A DNA stretch of 64,000 nt from an uncultured Bacillota bacterium. Its GTDB lineage: Bacteria > Bacillota_I > Bacilli_A > Erysipelotrichales > Erysipelotrichaceae. The DNA is taken from positions 1-64,000 of the forward strand of contig CAMNFQ010000002.1 of NCBI GenBank assembly GCA_946537295.1, given 5' to 3'. The notes below the pieces were generated by a model that had not been told where the DNA came from, did not search any database, and saw only the letters and a list, made by a program, of their open reading frames with translations. A program made the translations under genes and the position numbers. Below are positions 38,647 to 48,504 of the stretch, piece after piece (the first letter of the stretch is position 1; every line of letters starts with the position of its first letter).

Positions 38647-39516
38647 ATGAAACTGCTGATGCTTATAAATGCCAGATCCGGACTTAGAAACTCCAAAGCT
38701 AAACTGGTCGAAGTTATTGATATCTTCTGTCGACAAGGCTACGATGTCTCTGCCTATGTGACCCAGAAAAGAAATGATGCCTATGAATATCTGATGAAGA
38801 ACAGAGTTCATTATGATGTGGTAGCTGTTTTTGGGGGAGATGGCACGATGAATGAGGTCAGCAATGCCCTTATGCATAAAGAACATAAGCCACTCTTAGG
38901 TTATTTCCCAAGTGGTACCATGAATGACTTTGGTTCTAACTTTGATCTGGGTAACGATCTGGTAGCGATCGCCAAAAGAATCTGCGAAGGTAATATCAGA
39001 GAATTTGATGTCGGTAAGTTCAATAATCGCTATTTCAACTATGTGGCGGCATTTGGAGCAATGTGCGATGTGCCATTCACAACTGACCGCAATGCCAAGG
39101 AAACATTAGGAAATATCGCCTATATCCTGGAAGGAATTGGTAAGCTTCCGGAAATCAGGATGCATAAAGTCAAATATGTCATCAATGGCAAGGAATATAA
39201 GAAGGATGTCCTGTTTGGTCTGATCTATTCAGGTAACAGAGTAGCAGGAATGGAACTGGAAGATAAGAAACGTTCAAGGATCGATGATGGTATGTTCAAT
39301 GTATTGATCGTTGATTATGTTCCATCCATCTTTGAACTTCCTGATATCCTATCAACGATATTGCAGCAGAATCGTTTCATTCACCGCTATCGTACTGATA
39401 ATATAAGTCTGGAATTTGAAGATAAGGTCATCTGGACACTGGATGGTGAAGAAGCAAAGATAAATAATAAAGTTGATATCTCAATACAACAAAAAGCACT
39501 CAAGATCTTAGCCTGA
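38647..39516 (+). CDS. Diacylglycerol/lipid kinase (DagK/YegS-like)
   Basis: LMLINARSGLRNSKAKL, VAVFGGDGTMNEVSNALM, LGYFPSGTMNDFGSNF. Confidence 0.92.
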   Translation: MKLLMLINARSGLRNSKAKLVEVIDIFCRQGYDVSAYVTQKRNDAYEYLMKNRVHYDVVAVFGGDGTMNEVSNALMHKEHKPLLGYFPSGTMNDFGSNFDLGNDLVAIAKRICEGNIREFDVGKFNNRYFNYVAAFGAMCDVPFTTDRNAKETLGNIAYILEGIGKLPEIRMHKVKYVINGKEYKKDVLFGLIYSGNRVAGMELEDKKRSRIDDGMFNVLIVDYVPSIFELPDILSTILQQNRFIHRYRTDNISLEFEDKVIWTLDGEEAKINNKVDISIQQKALKILA

Positions 39517-39524
39517 GTGCTTTT
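39492..39524. terminator. Terminator hairpin spanning lipid kinase 3' end
   Basis: AAAAGCACTCA-N11-TGAGTGCTTTT. Confidence 0.65.
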
Positions 39525-39547
39525 CATTAAACCATTAAATCTGTTAC

Positions 39548-40228
39548 TTACTTATTCATGAACTGGGCAAGAAGTCCAAGCAGTTCAGTACCATCAGCCT
39601 TCTGAGCAGAGTTGTTACCACCAAGAAGCGATCCAAGCAGATTGCTTACGGCTGGAGCCTGCTGAGTCTGCTGAGATGATCCGCCTAAGAGGCTTCCAAT
39701 TAAACCGGCAGCAGGATTTGCTTGTGTATTAGTTACGCTTGCACCACCGAGTAAACCAGCGATATCTGAAAGATCGATACCATCAGAAAGGTCTACTTTA
39801 TTAGCAGCAGGTTTTTGCATAGCAGCAGAATTAACTGTTGATAAGCTGTTAAGGATTGCAGGAGCAATGTTGTTTAATACGGAGTTTACCTGAGCAGTTG
39901 TCAGATTAGCGTCGCTGGCAAGTGAATTAACGATAGTGTTCTGGTCTTTGCCTAAGATATGAGCAATGATCTTGGCACCATCATCAGAGTCAGCGTTCTT
40001 GATCTGCTGTGATACTGTTGCAGTAGAAGTGTGCTGCATCAGAGCACCTAATAATGATTGAGCTCCTTCTTTCTTGGAAGCATTCTTTGTCAGATAAGAG
40101 ATCAGAAGTGGAACTGCCATAAAAAGAAGCTTTTTGATTGCGGCATTAGAAACACCAGTTTTCTTTGAAACCGAATCAACAGAGTCATTTGTGGTTAAAG
40201 TTCCAGTTAAAAGCTGTAATAGATTCAT
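39548..40228 (-). CDS. DUF937-like protein
   Basis: LGALMQHTSTATVSQQIKNADSDDGAKIIAHILGKDQNTIVNSLASDANLTTAQVNSVLNNIAPAILNSL. Confidence 0.75.
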   Translation of the reverse strand: MNLLQLLTGTLTTNDSVDSVSKKTGVSNAAIKKLLFMAVPLLISYLTKNASKKEGAQSLLGALMQHTSTATVSQQIKNADSDDGAKIIAHILGKDQNTIVNSLASDANLTTAQVNSVLNNIAPAILNSLSTVNSAAMQKPAANKVDLSDGIDLSDIAGLLGGASVTNTQANPAAGLIGSLLGGSSQQTQQAPAVSNLLGSLLGGNNSAQKADGTELLGLLAQFMNK

Positions 40229-40325
40229 ATATGATTTCTCCTTATAATTTATACTTCTATTTTAAACCTTTTTTGCCCGAGCAATAATAAATTAATGCAG
40301 TTAAAATGTGTTAAAATTGTAGCGT

Positions 40326-42062
40326 ATGTTCAGACTATTGAGAAATTATACTAAAGATGGATGGTGGGCAGCCCTTTTAGGACCTGCCTTTACTGTTCTG
40401 GAAGTAGTTGTAGATGCTTTGATCCCGCTTGTCATGTCGGATATCATCGATAAAGGTATCTATGCCTTGAATGGTGATATGAACTATATCCTCACCAGAG
40501 GTATCTATATGGTCGTTCTGGCAATTCTGGGAGCCGTCTTTGGTGCTTTATCAGGACTGTTTTCTTCGATCTCATCGACAAGATTTGTCAGAAATATACG
40601 TCTGGCAATGTTTTCCAAGATTCAGGAATACAGTTTTGAAAATATTGAGAAATTCCCTGTACCAACTGTCGTCATGCGTCTGACAACTGATATGCGTATG
40701 ATGAGAATGGCCTATGTCAGTATCGTCAGAATGCTGATAAGAGCTCCATTCAATCTGGCTATTTCTGCCTACTTTGTCTTTACCATGAACAGACACCTGG
40801 CATCGGTTTTCCTTGTGGCTATCCCTGTTCTAGGTGCGGGATTGATCATGATCTATATCAAGGCTCATCCGCGTTTCCGTGAGATGATGCTTAAATTTGA
40901 TGCAATGAATGCCAACCTTGAAGAAAACATTGAAGGCATTGGTGTTGTTAAGACTTTTGTCAGAGAAGATTATGAAAACAAGAAATTCATCAACTCTTCT
41001 TCACTTGTCACTAAAGCTCAGCGCTTTGCGGAAAATATCGTCATAATCGACAGACCATTCTTTGAACTGGTCATGTATGCCTGCATGATCGCGATCGCCT
41101 GGATAGGTGGGCAAGAAGTTATCAACCAGAATATGAGTACTGGTAATTTCATGGCATATCTTTCCTATATCAGAGCTATTTTATTCTCGTTATTGATGAT
41201 CTCCAACGTCTTCTTACAGATCGTTATGGCTCAGGCTTCCGTTGATCGTGCCAATGAGATCCTTAATGAAGAATCGACTATCAGAGATGATGAAGCTGAT
41301 CCTGAACTGAAGGTTGAAGATGGTTCAATTGAATTCAATAATGTTTCATTCAAGTATTCTGCTGATGCAGAAAAGAATGTCTTGAGTAATGTTGATCTTA
41401 AGATCAGATCTGGTGAAGTAATTGGTATCTTAGGTCCAACCGGATCAAGTAAGACCACTCTGGTTCAGCTGATCCCACGACTTTATGATGCAACAGAAGG
41501 AAATATCAGAGTTGGTGGTCATGATATCAAGGAATATAAACTGAATAATCTCAGAGATGCAGTGGCAATGGTCTTACAGAAGAATACGCTTTTCTCCGGT
41601 TCAATTGAAGAAAACATGCGCTGGGGTAATCCTCAGGCAAGTCACGAAGAGATCGTTGAAGCTTGTAAGAATGCTCAGGCTGATGAATTCATTACCCGCT
41701 TACCTAATGGTTATAATACTGATCTGGGTCAGGGTGGTTCAAATGTTTCCGGTGGTCAGAAACAGCGTCTCTGTATTGCCAGAGCACTGTTAAAACATCC
41801 AAAGATCATCATCCTTGATGATTCGACCAGTGCTGTTGATACCGATACTGATCATCGTATCCAATTGGCTTTGAAAGAAAAACTTGGTGGTATGACGACG
41901 ATCATCATTGCTCAAAGAGTAAGTTCGATCAAGGAAGCCGACAGGATCATTATCATGAAAGATGGCAAGATCGATGATATCGGCAATCATAGTCAACTGT
42001 TAGAAAGAAACGAAGTCTATCGTGATCTTTACAATACTCAAATGGAAGGAGCTCTGGAATAA
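40326..42062 (+). CDS. ABC transporter ATP-binding protein/permease (heterodimer subunit)
   Basis: Walker A variant GPTGSSKTT, VSGGQKQR, LDDSTSAVD, IAQRVSS. Confidence 0.94.
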   Translation: MFRLLRNYTKDGWWAALLGPAFTVLEVVVDALIPLVMSDIIDKGIYALNGDMNYILTRGIYMVVLAILGAVFGALSGLFSSISSTRFVRNIRLAMFSKIQEYSFENIEKFPVPTVVMRLTTDMRMMRMAYVSIVRMLIRAPFNLAISAYFVFTMNRHLASVFLVAIPVLGAGLIMIYIKAHPRFREMMLKFDAMNANLEENIEGIGVVKTFVREDYENKKFINSSSLVTKAQRFAENIVIIDRPFFELVMYACMIAIAWIGGQEVINQNMSTGNFMAYLSYIRAILFSLLMISNVFLQIVMAQASVDRANEILNEESTIRDDEADPELKVEDGSIEFNNVSFKYSADAEKNVLSNVDLKIRSGEVIGILGPTGSSKTTLVQLIPRLYDATEGNIRVGGHDIKEYKLNNLRDAVAMVLQKNTLFSGSIEENMRWGNPQASHEEIVEACKNAQADEFITRLPNGYNTDLGQGGSNVSGGQKQRLCIARALLKHPKIIILDDSTSAVDTDTDHRIQLALKEKLGGMTTIIIAQRVSSIKEADRIIIMKDGKIDDIGNHSQLLERNEVYRDLYNTQMEGALE

Positions 42063-43951
42063 TGGCAGAAACAGGATACAGACAGTTACGTACATCCAGA
42101 GCAAACGATGTGCTTGGCACGATTGCCAGAACTTTTTCCTATATCAATAAACACTTCAAATATCGTTTTATTCTGGCTATCTTATTTATAATTATTTCTT
42201 CACTAGCTGGAGTAGTAAGTTCCTATCTGTTTACTCCGATTATCAATAACTATATCGTTCCATATATCGGATCCAAGAATCCGGATATGAGCGGCTTTAT
42301 CAGAATGTTATGGCTGATGATCGGTATCTATACGGCCGGACTTGTTTCATCATATGCCTTCTCGAAACTGATCTCGATCGTTTCAACAGGCATGCTTAAC
42401 TATATGAGACAGGATCTGTTTAGAGTAATGGAGAAACTTCCAATGAGTTTCTTTGTCAGAAAGACTCATGGTGAAGTAATGAACTATTACACCAATGATA
42501 TCGATACGATCAGACCAATGATTGCTGATGGTTTCCCAACTTTGATCACAACAATGATCACTGTTATTGGCTGTTTTGCGTTCATGTTTTCATTGAACTT
42601 CTCTCTTTCAGTAATCATGGTTGCAGTCTTGCTGGTAATGTTCTTTGTAACTTATCTGCTGGCAAAAGGATCAAGAAAGACCTTTGCGGGATTACAGCAG
42701 CAGATCTCCAACATCAACGGTTATGCCCAAGAGATGTTCTCAGGTCAGAAGGTCATCAAGGTCTTCAACCATGAAGATGAAACGATGGCTGGTTTCAAGA
42801 AATTCAATGATCAGCTCTATCAGTATTCCTTAAGAACTAATGCCTATGCCTCGATGCTGATGCCAATCAATGGTAACCTGGCTTATATCGCCTATGCGAT
42901 CGTAGCGGTAGTCGGAGGCAAGATGTGCATTGATGGCACGATGAGAATCGGTGATCTGGCTTCGTTCTTACTGTTTGTCAGACAGTTTGCCGGACCAATT
43001 TCCAATATCTCTCAACAGTTCAATGGCATCATGATGTCATTAGCTGGTGCAGAAAGAGTCTTTGATCTGATGGATAGAGAAAACGAACTCGACTATGGCA
43101 TTATTGAACTGGTCAATGTCGAAGAAGGAAAAGATGAACTGATCGAAACTAAGTCAAAAACCAAACGCTGGGCCTGGAAGATTCCGGTCGAACCAGTCAA
43201 ATATATTGAACTAAAGGGTGATATCCGTCTGAATAATGTCACATTTGCCTATAACGAGAAAAAGACGATTCTGAAGAATATCTCACTATATGCCAACCCA
43301 GGTCAGAAGATCGCCTTTGTTGGTAGTACCGGTGCTGGTAAGACAACAATCACTAATCTGCTCAATCGTTTCTATGATGTAGAAGATGGTAATGGTATGA
43401 TCACCTTTGATGGAATACCAATCAAGGAAATAAAGAAAGACGATCTTAGAAGATCAGTTGGTATGGTCTTACAGGATACCAATCTGTTCTCGGGAACGAT
43501 CATGGATAATATCAGATATGGCAGACTCGATGCGACTGATGAAGAATGTATTGCGGCAGCAGAAAGATGTAATGCCTCATCATTTATTGAAAGACTTCCA
43601 CATGGCTATCAGACAATGTTAAGTGCCAATGGTTCAAACCTTTCACAAGGTCAAAGACAGCTGCTTAATATTGCCAGATGTGCTGTTGCGGATCCACCAG
43701 TCATGGTATTGGATGAAGCTACCTCATCAATCGATACTCATACCGAGAAACTGATTGAAAAGGGTATGGATGAACTGATGAAGGGACGTACAACCTTTGT
43801 TATCGCTCATCGTCTTTCGACCGTAAGAAATGCCGATGCGATCATCGTACTCGAACATGGTGAGATCATCGAAAGAGGAAATCATGAAGATCTGATTAAA
43901 TTAAAAGGCAGATACTATCAGTTATATACAGGAAAGGCGGAATTAGAATAA
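42062..43951 (+). CDS. ABC transporter ATP-binding protein/permease (partner subunit)
   Basis: Walker [34 protein letters not shown]; 1-nt coupling with neighbours. Confidence 0.95.
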   Translation: MAETGYRQLRTSRANDVLGTIARTFSYINKHFKYRFILAILFIIISSLAGVVSSYLFTPIINNYIVPYIGSKNPDMSGFIRMLWLMIGIYTAGLVSSYAFSKLISIVSTGMLNYMRQDLFRVMEKLPMSFFVRKTHGEVMNYYTNDIDTIRPMIADGFPTLITTMITVIGCFAFMFSLNFSLSVIMVAVLLVMFFVTYLLAKGSRKTFAGLQQQISNINGYAQEMFSGQKVIKVFNHEDETMAGFKKFNDQLYQYSLRTNAYASMLMPINGNLAYIAYAIVAVVGGKMCIDGTMRIGDLASFLLFVRQFAGPISNISQQFNGIMMSLAGAERVFDLMDRENELDYGIIELVNVEEGKDELIETKSKTKRWAWKIPVEPVKYIELKGDIRLNNVTFAYNEKKTILKNISLYANPGQKIAFVGSTGAGKTTITNLLNRFYDVEDGNGMITFDGIPIKEIKKDDLRRSVGMVLQDTNLFSGTIMDNIRYGRLDATDEECIAAAERCNASSFIERLPHGYQTMLSANGSNLSQGQRQLLNIARCAVADPPVMVLDEATSSIDTHTEKLIEKGMDELMKGRTTFVIAHRLSTVRNADAIIVLEHGEIIERGNHEDLIKLKGRYYQLYTGKAELE

Positions 43952-44322
43952 TGAACAAGATCATTACCTCTTTTTTAGCTCCAGCAGCTATCGGACCATA
44001 TTGTCAGGCAGTTGAGACAGATGGCTTTATCTTTGTTTCAGGACAGCTTCCAATTGATGCAAGTACTGGCGAAATGAAACAGGGGATTGAAGAACAGACC
44101 AGACAGTCTTTGAACAATATTCTTTATATCCTGGAAGCAGCAGGTTCCAATATGGACAAGATCGTCAAGACAACTGTTCTCTTAAAGGATATGAATGATT
44201 TTGGAAAGATGAATGAAGTCTATGCTTCGTTTTTCAACAGCTATCCTGCCAGAGCGTGTTATCAGGTAGCAAAACTGCCAAAAGATGCCCTGGTAGAGAT
44301 CGAATGTATCGCTAAGAAATAA
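43951..44322 (+). CDS. ridA: RidA family protein
   Basis: [27 protein letters not shown]...[25 protein letters not shown]. Confidence 0.93.
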   Translation: MNKIITSFLAPAAIGPYCQAVETDGFIFVSGQLPIDASTGEMKQGIEEQTRQSLNNILYILEAAGSNMDKIVKTTVLLKDMNDFGKMNEVYASFFNSYPARACYQVAKLPKDALVEIECIAKK

Positions 44323-44388
44323 ACAGGATGGAGGTCGTTGACCTTCATCTTTTACGCATTAAAATAGAAGATGCCAGGAGGATGTTAA

Positions 44389-45228
44389 ATGAAAACTGGA
44401 CTAGTACTGGAAGGTGGCGGACTCAGAGGTGTATTTACCGGTGGAGTCATCGACTGCCTGTTAGAGAACAATATCAATTTTGATTATGTGGTCGGTGTAA
44501 GTGCCGGTTCATGTAATACATTTGCCTATGTCGGCAAGGCACATAAATATATCAGACACTGTATGATCCAGAAAAAAGGTGCAGATTCCTTCTATGGCGT
44601 AAGACAGATGATCGATTCGCATAAGTATGTCGATCTTGATAAGGTCTTTGATGAATATTCAATCAAATACGGATTTGACTATGACAAATTCATCAAGAAT
44701 CCGATCGAATGGGAAATGGTCGTTTCCAATATCCGTACCGGTAAGGCTGAATATATGCATACCGATAATATTGCGAAAGCCAATCTGATCGGTAAGGCTT
44801 CATGTTCAATGCCTGCTTTGACAGAGCCAAGAGAAATAGATGGAGAATTATATCTTGATGGCGGGATCTGTGATTCGATCCCGGCACAAAGAGCTTTGGA
44901 TAAAGGTTGCGATAAACTGGTCATTGTTTTGACCAGAAAGAAAGGCAACTATTCACATATGAATGGTGCCTTAAGAGAACTGTTCAAGAGGATTTATGGG
45001 GACTATCCTTTGTTTGTGGATGCCTTATTAAGAAGAAATGAATTATATAGGGAACAGGTCGCCTTATCTGAAAAACTGGAAGAAGAAGGCAAGGCTATCA
45101 TCATCAGACCGACGATGCAGGAAGTAGGAAGATTGGAATCTGATGAAGAAGAACTGTTACTTTCTTATTACCATGGCTATACCAAGGCCAAGGAATATAT
45201 TCCAAAGATCAGAAATTGGACGGAATAA
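44389..45228 (+). CDS. Patatin-like phospholipase family protein
   Basis: GLVLEGGGLRGVFTGGVIDCLLE, GVSAGSCN, LDGGICDSIP. Confidence 0.93.
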   Translation: MKTGLVLEGGGLRGVFTGGVIDCLLENNINFDYVVGVSAGSCNTFAYVGKAHKYIRHCMIQKKGADSFYGVRQMIDSHKYVDLDKVFDEYSIKYGFDYDKFIKNPIEWEMVVSNIRTGKAEYMHTDNIAKANLIGKASCSMPALTEPREIDGELYLDGGICDSIPAQRALDKGCDKLVIVLTRKKGNYSHMNGALRELFKRIYGDYPLFVDALLRRNELYREQVALSEKLEEEGKAIIIRPTMQEVGRLESDEEELLLSYYHGYTKAKEYIPKIRNWTE

Positions 45229-45272
45229 TACACAACTAGTGTAGTATCATATATCGGGGGAGGTTTTAGAAT

Positions 45273-46691
45273 ATGATAAATAAACAGACTAAGATAATCT
45301 GTACAATTGGTCCCGCATCAGACAGTTATGATGTGATCCTGAAAATGGCTCAGGCCGGTATGAACATTGTCAGATTGAATTTCTCACATGGCACATATGA
45401 TGAGCACCTGTCAAGGATCAATACTGTCAGAAAAGTAGAAAAGGAAAACGGACTCAATCTGGGTATCATGTTGGATACTAAGGGTCCTGAAATAAGACTT
45501 GGTGTCTTCAAGAATGAAACTGAAAACTATCAGAAGGGTGAGATCGTTACCATTCAGAAGGAAGATATCGAAGGAACACATGATCGTTTTACTATTCAGT
45601 GTAAGGAACTGTTTGATGATGTTAAACCGGATGACTATATTCTGGTAAATGATGGTAAACAGAAACTTACGATCTTAGAGAATAATGGCGAAGAATTGAA
45701 ATGTCGTGTAGAAGTTACCGGTCCATTAGCTTCAAGAAAGGGTTGTAATGTTCCAGGTGTTAAACTGTCAATGCCATTTATCTCATTGAAAGATGATGAA
45801 GATATCCGTTTTGGCTGCACCAACGATGTTGACTTCATTGCTGCTTCATTTGTCAGAAGAGCAGAAGATGTCATGTCAATCAGAAAGATCATAACTGAAA
45901 TGGGCAAACCAAAGATCCAGATCATAGCCAAGATCGAGAATCAGGAAGGATTTGATAACCTTGATGAGATCCTGGAAGTTGCGGATGGTGTTATGGTTGC
46001 CAGAGGTGATCTGGGCGTTGAAGTTGAAACTGCCTATGTACCTATCTATCAGAAGAAGATCATTGAAGCTGCCAACAAGAAAGGTAAGGCTGTCATCACT
46101 GCTACCCATATGCTGGATTCAATGACAGCTAATCCACGTTGTACCAGAGCTGAAGCATCTGATGTATCCAATGCGGTACTGGATGGTTCTGATGCTGTAA
46201 TGCTTTCAGCTGAAACAGCAGCTGGTGAATATCCGGTTGAAGCTGTTACCACAATGGCTAAGATCGCTCAGGCAACAGAAAAGATCATTCCATATAGAGA
46301 AAATCTGGAACATGCTAAGCAATCCAACAACAAGACAATTCAGGATGCGATCGGTATTGCGATCTCTGATGCAACTCTGACTCTTGATATTGCCGCGATC
46401 GTTGTCTTTACTCAGGGTGGTACAACTGCCAGACGTATTTCCAAATATCGTCCACCTGTACCAATCTTTGCGGTCACTTTCACCAAGTCAACACAGGGAA
46501 AACTGGAACTGTATTGGGGTGTTAAACCAATCTTCTCCTATGTTCAGAACAATATGACTAACGATGATGAACTTGCTTCAAGTGTTGTTAAATCATATGG
46601 AATCAAGCCAGGCGCACAGATCATTCTTTCGGCTGGCTATCCTACAGGAGAAGGTTCAGCCAACTTCATGAAGATCATTACTGTTAAATAA
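45273..46691 (+). CDS. pyk: Pyruvate kinase
   Basis: TKIICTIGPASDSYDVILKMAQAGMNIVRLNFSHG, IIAKIENQEGFDNLDEIL, MVARGDLGVEV, SAETAAGEYPVEAV. Confidence 0.97.
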   Translation: MINKQTKIICTIGPASDSYDVILKMAQAGMNIVRLNFSHGTYDEHLSRINTVRKVEKENGLNLGIMLDTKGPEIRLGVFKNETENYQKGEIVTIQKEDIEGTHDRFTIQCKELFDDVKPDDYILVNDGKQKLTILENNGEELKCRVEVTGPLASRKGCNVPGVKLSMPFISLKDDEDIRFGCTNDVDFIAASFVRRAEDVMSIRKIITEMGKPKIQIIAKIENQEGFDNLDEILEVADGVMVARGDLGVEVETAYVPIYQKKIIEAANKKGKAVITATHMLDSMTANPRCTRAEASDVSNAVLDGSDAVMLSAETAAGEYPVEAVTTMAKIAQATEKIIPYRENLEHAKQSNNKTIQDAIGIAISDATLTLDIAAIVVFTQGGTTARRISKYRPPVPIFAVTFTKSTQGKLELYWGVKPIFSYVQNNMTNDDELASSVVKSYGIKPGAQIILSAGYPTGEGSANFMKIITVK

Positions 46692-46711
46692 GCTCTTTAC
46701 AGAGCTTTTTT
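46690..46711 (+). terminator. Rho-independent terminator after pyk
   Basis: AAGCTCT-ttac-AGAGCTT followed by TTTT. Confidence 0.8.
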
Positions 46712-46809
46712 ACTTATTTTGGATAATTATGTGAAATAAGCATACTTTTCTGGAAAGCTACAAGTCTTATGTTAGAATATATACGTAGATTATTTAGAGA
46801 ATTTGTTCA

Positions 46810-47259
46810 ATGGAAAAATTTGCTGAGCTCGTAAAAGAGGCGATCAAAGCCCGTGAAAAAGCATATGCGCCATATTCAAATTGGCTTGTTGGTGCTGCTT
46901 TATTATGTAAGGATGGAAAGATCTATCAGGGCTGCAATATCGAAAATTTTGCATTTACGGCTACCAATTGCGCAGAAAGAACAGCTTTCTTTAAAGCAAT
47001 CTCAGAAGGTGAATATGATTTTGAAGCCATTGCAATAGTTGGTGGTGACAGACAAAAGGGACTTGAAAGTTACTGTTACCCATGTGGTGTCTGTCGTCAG
47101 GTCATGTCTGAATTCTGTGATCCTGATGAGTTCAAGATTATCAATGGTATATCTGAACAACAGTATCAGGTATACACTCTACGGGAAATGCTTCCTCATG
47201 CCGGCTATGTTAAAGGCGGAAATAATGAAGGAAACAGCTTCTTCGGAAACAAGGTTTAA
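46810..47259 (+). CDS. cdd: Cytidine deaminase
   Basis: YAPYSNWLVGAALL, CNIENFAFTATNCAERTAFF, CYPCGVCRQVMSEF. Confidence 0.95.
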   Translation: MEKFAELVKEAIKAREKAYAPYSNWLVGAALLCKDGKIYQGCNIENFAFTATNCAERTAFFKAISEGEYDFEAIAIVGGDRQKGLESYCYPCGVCRQVMSEFCDPDEFKIINGISEQQYQVYTLREMLPHAGYVKGGNNEGNSFFGNKV

Positions 47260-47308
47260 ACATCGCGCGATGATTAAACATACTAGTGATTAAAGGAAGG
47301 GAGAAAAA

Positions 47309-48445
47309 ATGAAAAAACTTTTATCATTACTTTTAGCAGTATTGATGGTTGTTTCACTTTCAGCTTGTGGCAAGAAAGAAGAAACTCCAACCGATACTCC
47401 TGATGCTGCTCCAACTACTGATGTCTATGAAGTAGCTGTTGTTACTGATGTTGGTCAGTTAAACGATGGTGGCTTTAACCAGTACACTTTCGAAGGTGCT
47501 AAACTCTTCGCTGAAGCTAATGGTTACAACTACAACTACTATGCTCCTGCAAACGGCACTGACGCTACTGATAACGACAGAATCGATGCAATGAGACTTG
47601 CTATCGAAAATGGTGCAAAGGTCATCGTTACTCCTGGTTTCATGCAGGCTACTGCATTACAGACAGTTGCTGCTGAATCTCCAGATGTAAAATTCGTCTT
47701 CGTTGATGGTTGGGCATTAGGTTTACCAAACGTAACAGCTATCTCTTATAAAGAGCAGGAAGCTGGTTACTTCGCTGGTTATGCTGCTGCTAAAGATGGT
47801 TATACTAAGTTAGCTGGTACATTCGGTGGTGCCGGAACTAACGCTGCTTGTAACCGTTATGCTTATGGTTATGTTCAGGGTATCGAAGCTGCTGCTGCAG
47901 AATTAGGTACTACTTGTGATGTAACTATTTCCTTCTTATATGGTGCTGCATTCTCTGCTTCAACTGAATTACAGACTCAGGTATCTGGTTGGTACAACAA
48001 CGGTACTGAAGTTGTATTCTCTTGTGGTGGTTCTATGTTACAGTCTGTTAAGGCTGCTGCTGCTGAAACACAGAACGGCAAGATCATTGGTGTTGACGTT
48101 GACCAGGCTTCTGAATCTGACAGAGTCATCACTTCTGCTTGTAAAGGTTTAAGTGCTTCTGTACAGCTCGTTCTTACTGAATGGAACAATGGTGAATGGG
48201 ATGCTAAGTTAGCTGACCAGTGTTCAGTATTAGGTGCTGCTGAAAACTCAACAGAAATCCCTACTGCTTCTGGTTCTTGGAGATTCAACACATTCACAGT
48301 TGATGAATACAAGGCATTATTCGACAAGGTTGTTGCTGGTGAAGTTACTCCATTAGACAACGTATCTGACAATATGTCTACACAGGCTTCTTGGGATGCA
48401 TTAACTGCAGACTTCAGCCATGTAAATCTGACTGTTGAAGAATAA
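47309..48445 (+). CDS. BMP family lipoprotein, probable nucleoside-binding
   Basis: Lipobox LSACGKKEE; VTDVGQLNDGGFNQYTFEGAKLFAE, FVFVDGWALGLPNVTAISYKEQEAGYFAGYAA. Confidence 0.93.
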   Translation: MKKLLSLLLAVLMVVSLSACGKKEETPTDTPDAAPTTDVYEVAVVTDVGQLNDGGFNQYTFEGAKLFAEANGYNYNYYAPANGTDATDNDRIDAMRLAIENGAKVIVTPGFMQATALQTVAAESPDVKFVFVDGWALGLPNVTAISYKEQEAGYFAGYAAAKDGYTKLAGTFGGAGTNAACNRYAYGYVQGIEAAAAELGTTCDVTISFLYGAAFSASTELQTQVSGWYNNGTEVVFSCGGSMLQSVKAAAAETQNGKIIGVDVDQASESDRVITSACKGLSASVQLVLTEWNNGEWDAKLADQCSVLGAAENSTEIPTASGSWRFNTFTVDEYKALFDKVVAGEVTPLDNVSDNMSTQASWDALTADFSHVNLTVEE

Positions 48446-48468
48446 TCTTCAAAAAAAGATCACTAAAC

Positions 48469-48504
48469 AAAAACGTCATGGTTTTAAAGCCATGACGTTT
48501 TTCT
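48469..48504. terminator. Strong bidirectional terminator
   Basis: AAAAACGTCATGG-ttttaaag-CCATGACGTTTTT. Confidence 0.85.

Noticed and set aside
40326-42062. Walker A GPTGSSKTT as evidence of an inactive transporter
   Set aside because: Partner subunit supplies a consensus site and similar variants are plausible in heterodimeric exporters, so not evidence of a pseudogene.
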